A stretch of DNA of 8,288 bases from an uncultured Mucilaginibacter sp. (GTDB taxonomy: Bacteria > Bacteroidota > Bacteroidia > Sphingobacteriales > Sphingobacteriaceae): NCBI RefSeq assembly GCF_946481715.1, contig NZ_CAMLOV010000216.1, positions 1 to 8,288 of the forward strand. The letters run 5' to 3'. The translations under genes and the position numbers were made by a program. The notes under the pieces were generated by a model. The model saw only the letters and a program-made list of their open reading frames with translations. It made no database searches and was not told the origin of the DNA. Numbering within the stretch: the stretch's first letter is position 1; each line of letters begins with the position of its first letter. Positions 6,176-8,288 of the stretch are shown here, one piece after another.

Positions 6176-7286
6176 AAAGATAGTACTCTTAACGCTTCAA
6201 ACCTTCAGTGCTACGGGCGGCATACAAAAAATGTCGCGTACGCTGACGCACTCTTTGCAATATATATGTGGGGAAAACAATTGGAAGACAAAACTTCTGT
6301 CGTTGTACGATACAAATGATGATTTACTACCCAAGTATCTTTCGCGCTCAAATTTTAAGGGGTTCAACAAAAACAAAACGGGCTTTATATTATACAATTT
6401 AGTTAATGTAACTAACAATGACGTTCTTATTTTAAGCCATATAAATTTCGCAATCATTGGTGTGCTAATAAAACTCTTAAAGCCTAAAAGCAAGGTTTGG
6501 CTTATAGCACATGGCATAGAGGTATGGCGCCCGCTAAGCTTTCAAAAAAAACTATTACTAAAATATTGCGATAAAATTATTTGCGTAAGCGAATTCACAA
6601 AAAACAGGATGCTCAGCTTGCATAATGTAAACGCAGATAAATGCCGTATATTAAATAACGTTATCGATCCTTTTATAGAATTACCAAATGATTTTGCAAA
6701 ACCCGATACATTGTTTAATCGCTATGGGCTAACCAAAGAAAATCAAGTCATCTTTACACTTACAAGGCTTGCCTCCACCGAAAAATATAAAGGGTATGAC
6801 AATGTTATAATTGCTGTTGGTCGGTTAAAAACCCGTTTCCCCCACATAAAGTATATCCTTTCAGGGAAATATGATAAGCAGGAGGAGCAACGCGTTAAAG
6901 CACTTATTAAAGAAAATGGGGTCACGGCTAACGTGTTACTAACCGGCTTTATAGACGAGGCAGAACTGGTAGATCACTTTTTACTGGCCGACTTATTTGT
7001 TTTGCCGAGTAAAAAAGAGGGGTTTGGGATAGTTTTTATTGAAGCGTTAGCTTGCGGGCTGCCCGTAATTTGCGGAAATGCCGATGGAAGCGTAGATGCC
7101 ATACGTAACGGCGAACTTGGCAAAGCTATTGACCCCGATAACAACAAAGAGCTTGAAGAACAGATTGCCGAACATTTAACGCACCCCTTAACATTAGGAA
7201 GGCGCAAATTTCTTCAGGAAAAATGCCTCCAGTATTTTAATGAAAAAACCTACATTGATAATTTACAGCAGTTATTGGCCGATTAA
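6168..7286 (+). CDS. Family 4 (GT-B fold) glycosyltransferase
   Basis: This 372-residue retaining-type glycosyltransferase would add a sugar from a nucleotide-sugar donor at the cytoplasmic face of the inner membrane. The N terminus has the GGIQK loop (17-21) after a first beta strand, and the inter-domain region carries AHGIEVWR and KIICVSEFTKNRML. The C-terminal Glycos_transf_1 domain starts near FTLTRLASTEKYKGYD and continues through LLTGFIDEAELVDHF. It includes the EX7E motif E284-GFGIVFI-E292, then ALACGLPVI and DGSVDAI. I chose the ATG at 6168 rather than an upstream TTG at 6144 because the conserved first strand begins right after it. It overlaps the asparagine synthase stop by 8 nt, which suggests coupling. 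The first half is clearly more AT-rich than its neighbours (about 32% GC over 6301-6420 by hand count). Sugar specificity cannot be read from sequence. Confidence 0.9.
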   Translation: MSKKIVLLTLQTFSATGGIQKMSRTLTHSLQYICGENNWKTKLLSLYDTNDDLLPKYLSRSNFKGFNKNKTGFILYNLVNVTNNDVLILSHINFAIIGVLIKLLKPKSKVWLIAHGIEVWRPLSFQKKLLLKYCDKIICVSEFTKNRMLSLHNVNADKCRILNNVIDPFIELPNDFAKPDTLFNRYGLTKENQVIFTLTRLASTEKYKGYDNVIIAVGRLKTRFPHIKYILSGKYDKQEEQRVKALIKENGVTANVLLTGFIDEAELVDHFLLADLFVLPSKKEGFGIVFIEALACGLPVICGNADGSVDAIRNGELGKAIDPDNNKELEEQIAEHLTHPLTLGRRKFLQEKCLQYFNEKTYIDNLQQLLAD

Positions 7287-7325
7287 TAACGCGCACCTTA
7301 AAACATCATTTAACCTATATAACTA

Positions 7326-8288
7326 ATGGCTGAAGTAATTAAGGTAGAGAATTTATCTAAAGCCTACCAACTGGGCACTTTTGGCACCGGGACAATATCG
7401 CGCGATCTGGAGCGGTACTGGGCGCGGTTACGAGGCAAAGAAGACCCTTTCTTAAAAATTGGCGAAGTAAATGACCGAACATTAACCAGCGAAAGTAACG
7501 TGGTTTGGAGCCTGAAAGATATTAATTTAGAAGTTGAACAAGGGGATGCACTTGGCATAATTGGTCGCAATGGAGCCGGTAAAAGCACACTACTCAAGAT
7601 CTTGGGCCGCACAACCTCCCCTACTACAGGTACAGTAAAAATGAAGGGCCGGGTGGCGAGCCTTTTGGAAGTGGGTACCGGTTTTCACCCTGAGTTATCA
7701 GGAAGAGAAAACATATATCTCAATGGTACTATATTGGGAATGCGGAAAGCCGAGATCAAAAAAAAATTCGATGAAATAGTTGCCTTCTCGGGTGTTGAAA
7801 GGTATATTGATACACCTGTAAAACGGTACTCATCTGGCATGTACGTTAGGCTGGCGTTTGCAGTAGCCGCTCACCTGGAAAGCGAGATATTAATAGTAGA
7901 TGAAGTGCTTGCTGTAGGAGACGCAGAATTTCAAAGAAAGTGCCTCGGCAAAATGAACGAGGTAAGCAAAGGAGAGGGCAGGACTATTTTATTTGTAAGC
8001 CACAATATGGCCGCTATACAAAAATTGTGTAACAAGGTTACCTACTTAGAAAAAGGATCAGTAATCTCAATAGGCAAAACCAGCAAAATTATTGATGAAT
8101 ACTTATCAAATGATACCGAACATCAATCAACTTATGAAATACCCCCGCCAGACAACAAAGATACGGTGGAGTGTTATATATATGAGATACATGTGGAGGA
8201 TCATAAAGGCATGCCGTTAAACGAAATACCGGTTGGAACGAAATGGCAGATCAGAATATGTTTTAAGTTAAATGAAAAACTACCTGAA
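7326..8288 (+). CDS. Wzt/KpsT-type ABC transporter ATPase with C-terminal extension (3' end outside window)
   Basis: The visible 321 residues are the nucleotide-binding subunit of an ABC exporter for lipid-linked polysaccharide or O-antigen-like glycan. Motifs: Walker A GRNGAGKST (80-88, Lys86), the family-typical LLEVGTGFHPELSGREN (113-129), an ABC signature of the YSSGM form (168-172) rather than LSGGQ, Walker B ILIVDE (188-193) and H-loop His226. An insertion of about 40 residues (15-60) sits between the first strands, as in TagH/Wzt relatives. After about residue 265 comes the start of a beta-rich segment (VECYIYEIHVEDHKG, VGTKWQIRICFKL) that resembles the Wzt C-terminal glycan-recognition domain, which in O8/O9a systems reads the chain's modified end. 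The frame is open to the window edge. It lies 39 nt after the glycosyltransferase. The partner permease (Wzm-like) is not in the window. A run of nine A lies at 7758-7766. Confidence 0.92.
   Translation, partial: MAEVIKVENLSKAYQLGTFGTGTISRDLERYWARLRGKEDPFLKIGEVNDRTLTSESNVVWSLKDINLEVEQGDALGIIGRNGAGKSTLLKILGRTTSPTTGTVKMKGRVASLLEVGTGFHPELSGRENIYLNGTILGMRKAEIKKKFDEIVAFSGVERYIDTPVKRYSSGMYVRLAFAVAAHLESEILIVDEVLAVGDAEFQRKCLGKMNEVSKGEGRTILFVSHNMAAIQKLCNKVTYLEKGSVISIGKTSKIIDEYLSNDTEHQSTYEIPPPDNKDTVECYIYEIHVEDHKGMPLNEIPVGTKWQIRICFKLNEKLPE

Noticed and set aside
7364..7612. Minus-strand open frame antisense to the ABC ATPase
   Set aside because: It is a shadow of the Walker A region of a clearly coding gene on the plus strand.

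Overview
The window looks like part of an exopolysaccharide or capsule gene cluster from a Bacteroidota bacterium, probably a Sphingobacteriaceae-type soil or freshwater genus (Pedobacter or Mucilaginibacter relatives). That placement is inferred from several signs. Base composition is AT-leaning, Shine-Dalgarno sequences are mostly absent, and TAnnTTTG-type -7 promoter words occur at gene starts. The cluster also holds an UpxY-type NusG paralogue, a tyrosine-tailed Wzc kinase and a HGGPDD-type asparagine synthase. No tRNA, rRNA, insertion sequence, CRISPR array or phage gene was seen.

Layout: a family 2 glycosyltransferase runs leftward off the left edge (minus strand, 436 to beyond 1). An 85-bp divergent spacer separates it from a rightward series of six genes. 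These are a Wza-type outer-membrane export lipoprotein (522-1310), a Wzc-type co-polymerase and tyrosine autokinase (1310-3733, sharing one base with the previous gene), an UpxY/NusG-like antiterminator (3753-4268), a class II glutamine-dependent asparagine synthase homologue (4391-6175), a GT4 glycosyltransferase (6168-7286, overlapping by 8 nt), and a Wzt/KpsT-type ABC transporter ATPase that is cut by the right edge (7326 onward). The only sizeable internal gap, 4269-4390, holds a candidate promoter word and an imperfect hairpin.

How the genes fit together (inference): the glycosyltransferases assemble a glycan. The AsnB homologue may supply asparagine or amidate a sugar acid or amino-acid substituent. 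The Wzt-type ATPase, with a permease outside the window, would carry the lipid-linked glycan across the inner membrane. Wzc would control length and export through tyrosine phosphorylation, and Wza would form the outer-membrane exit. The UpxY protein probably lets RNA polymerase read through the long cluster.

This is mostly a recognisable surface-polysaccharide locus, and I see no clear undescribed system. The points that merit a second look are the loss of the conserved Arg in the glutaminase domain of the AsnB homologue, the altered Walker A' motif in Wzc, the internal position of the antiterminator gene followed by a structured spacer, and the presence of Wza/Wzc next to an ABC-type polysaccharide ATPase.
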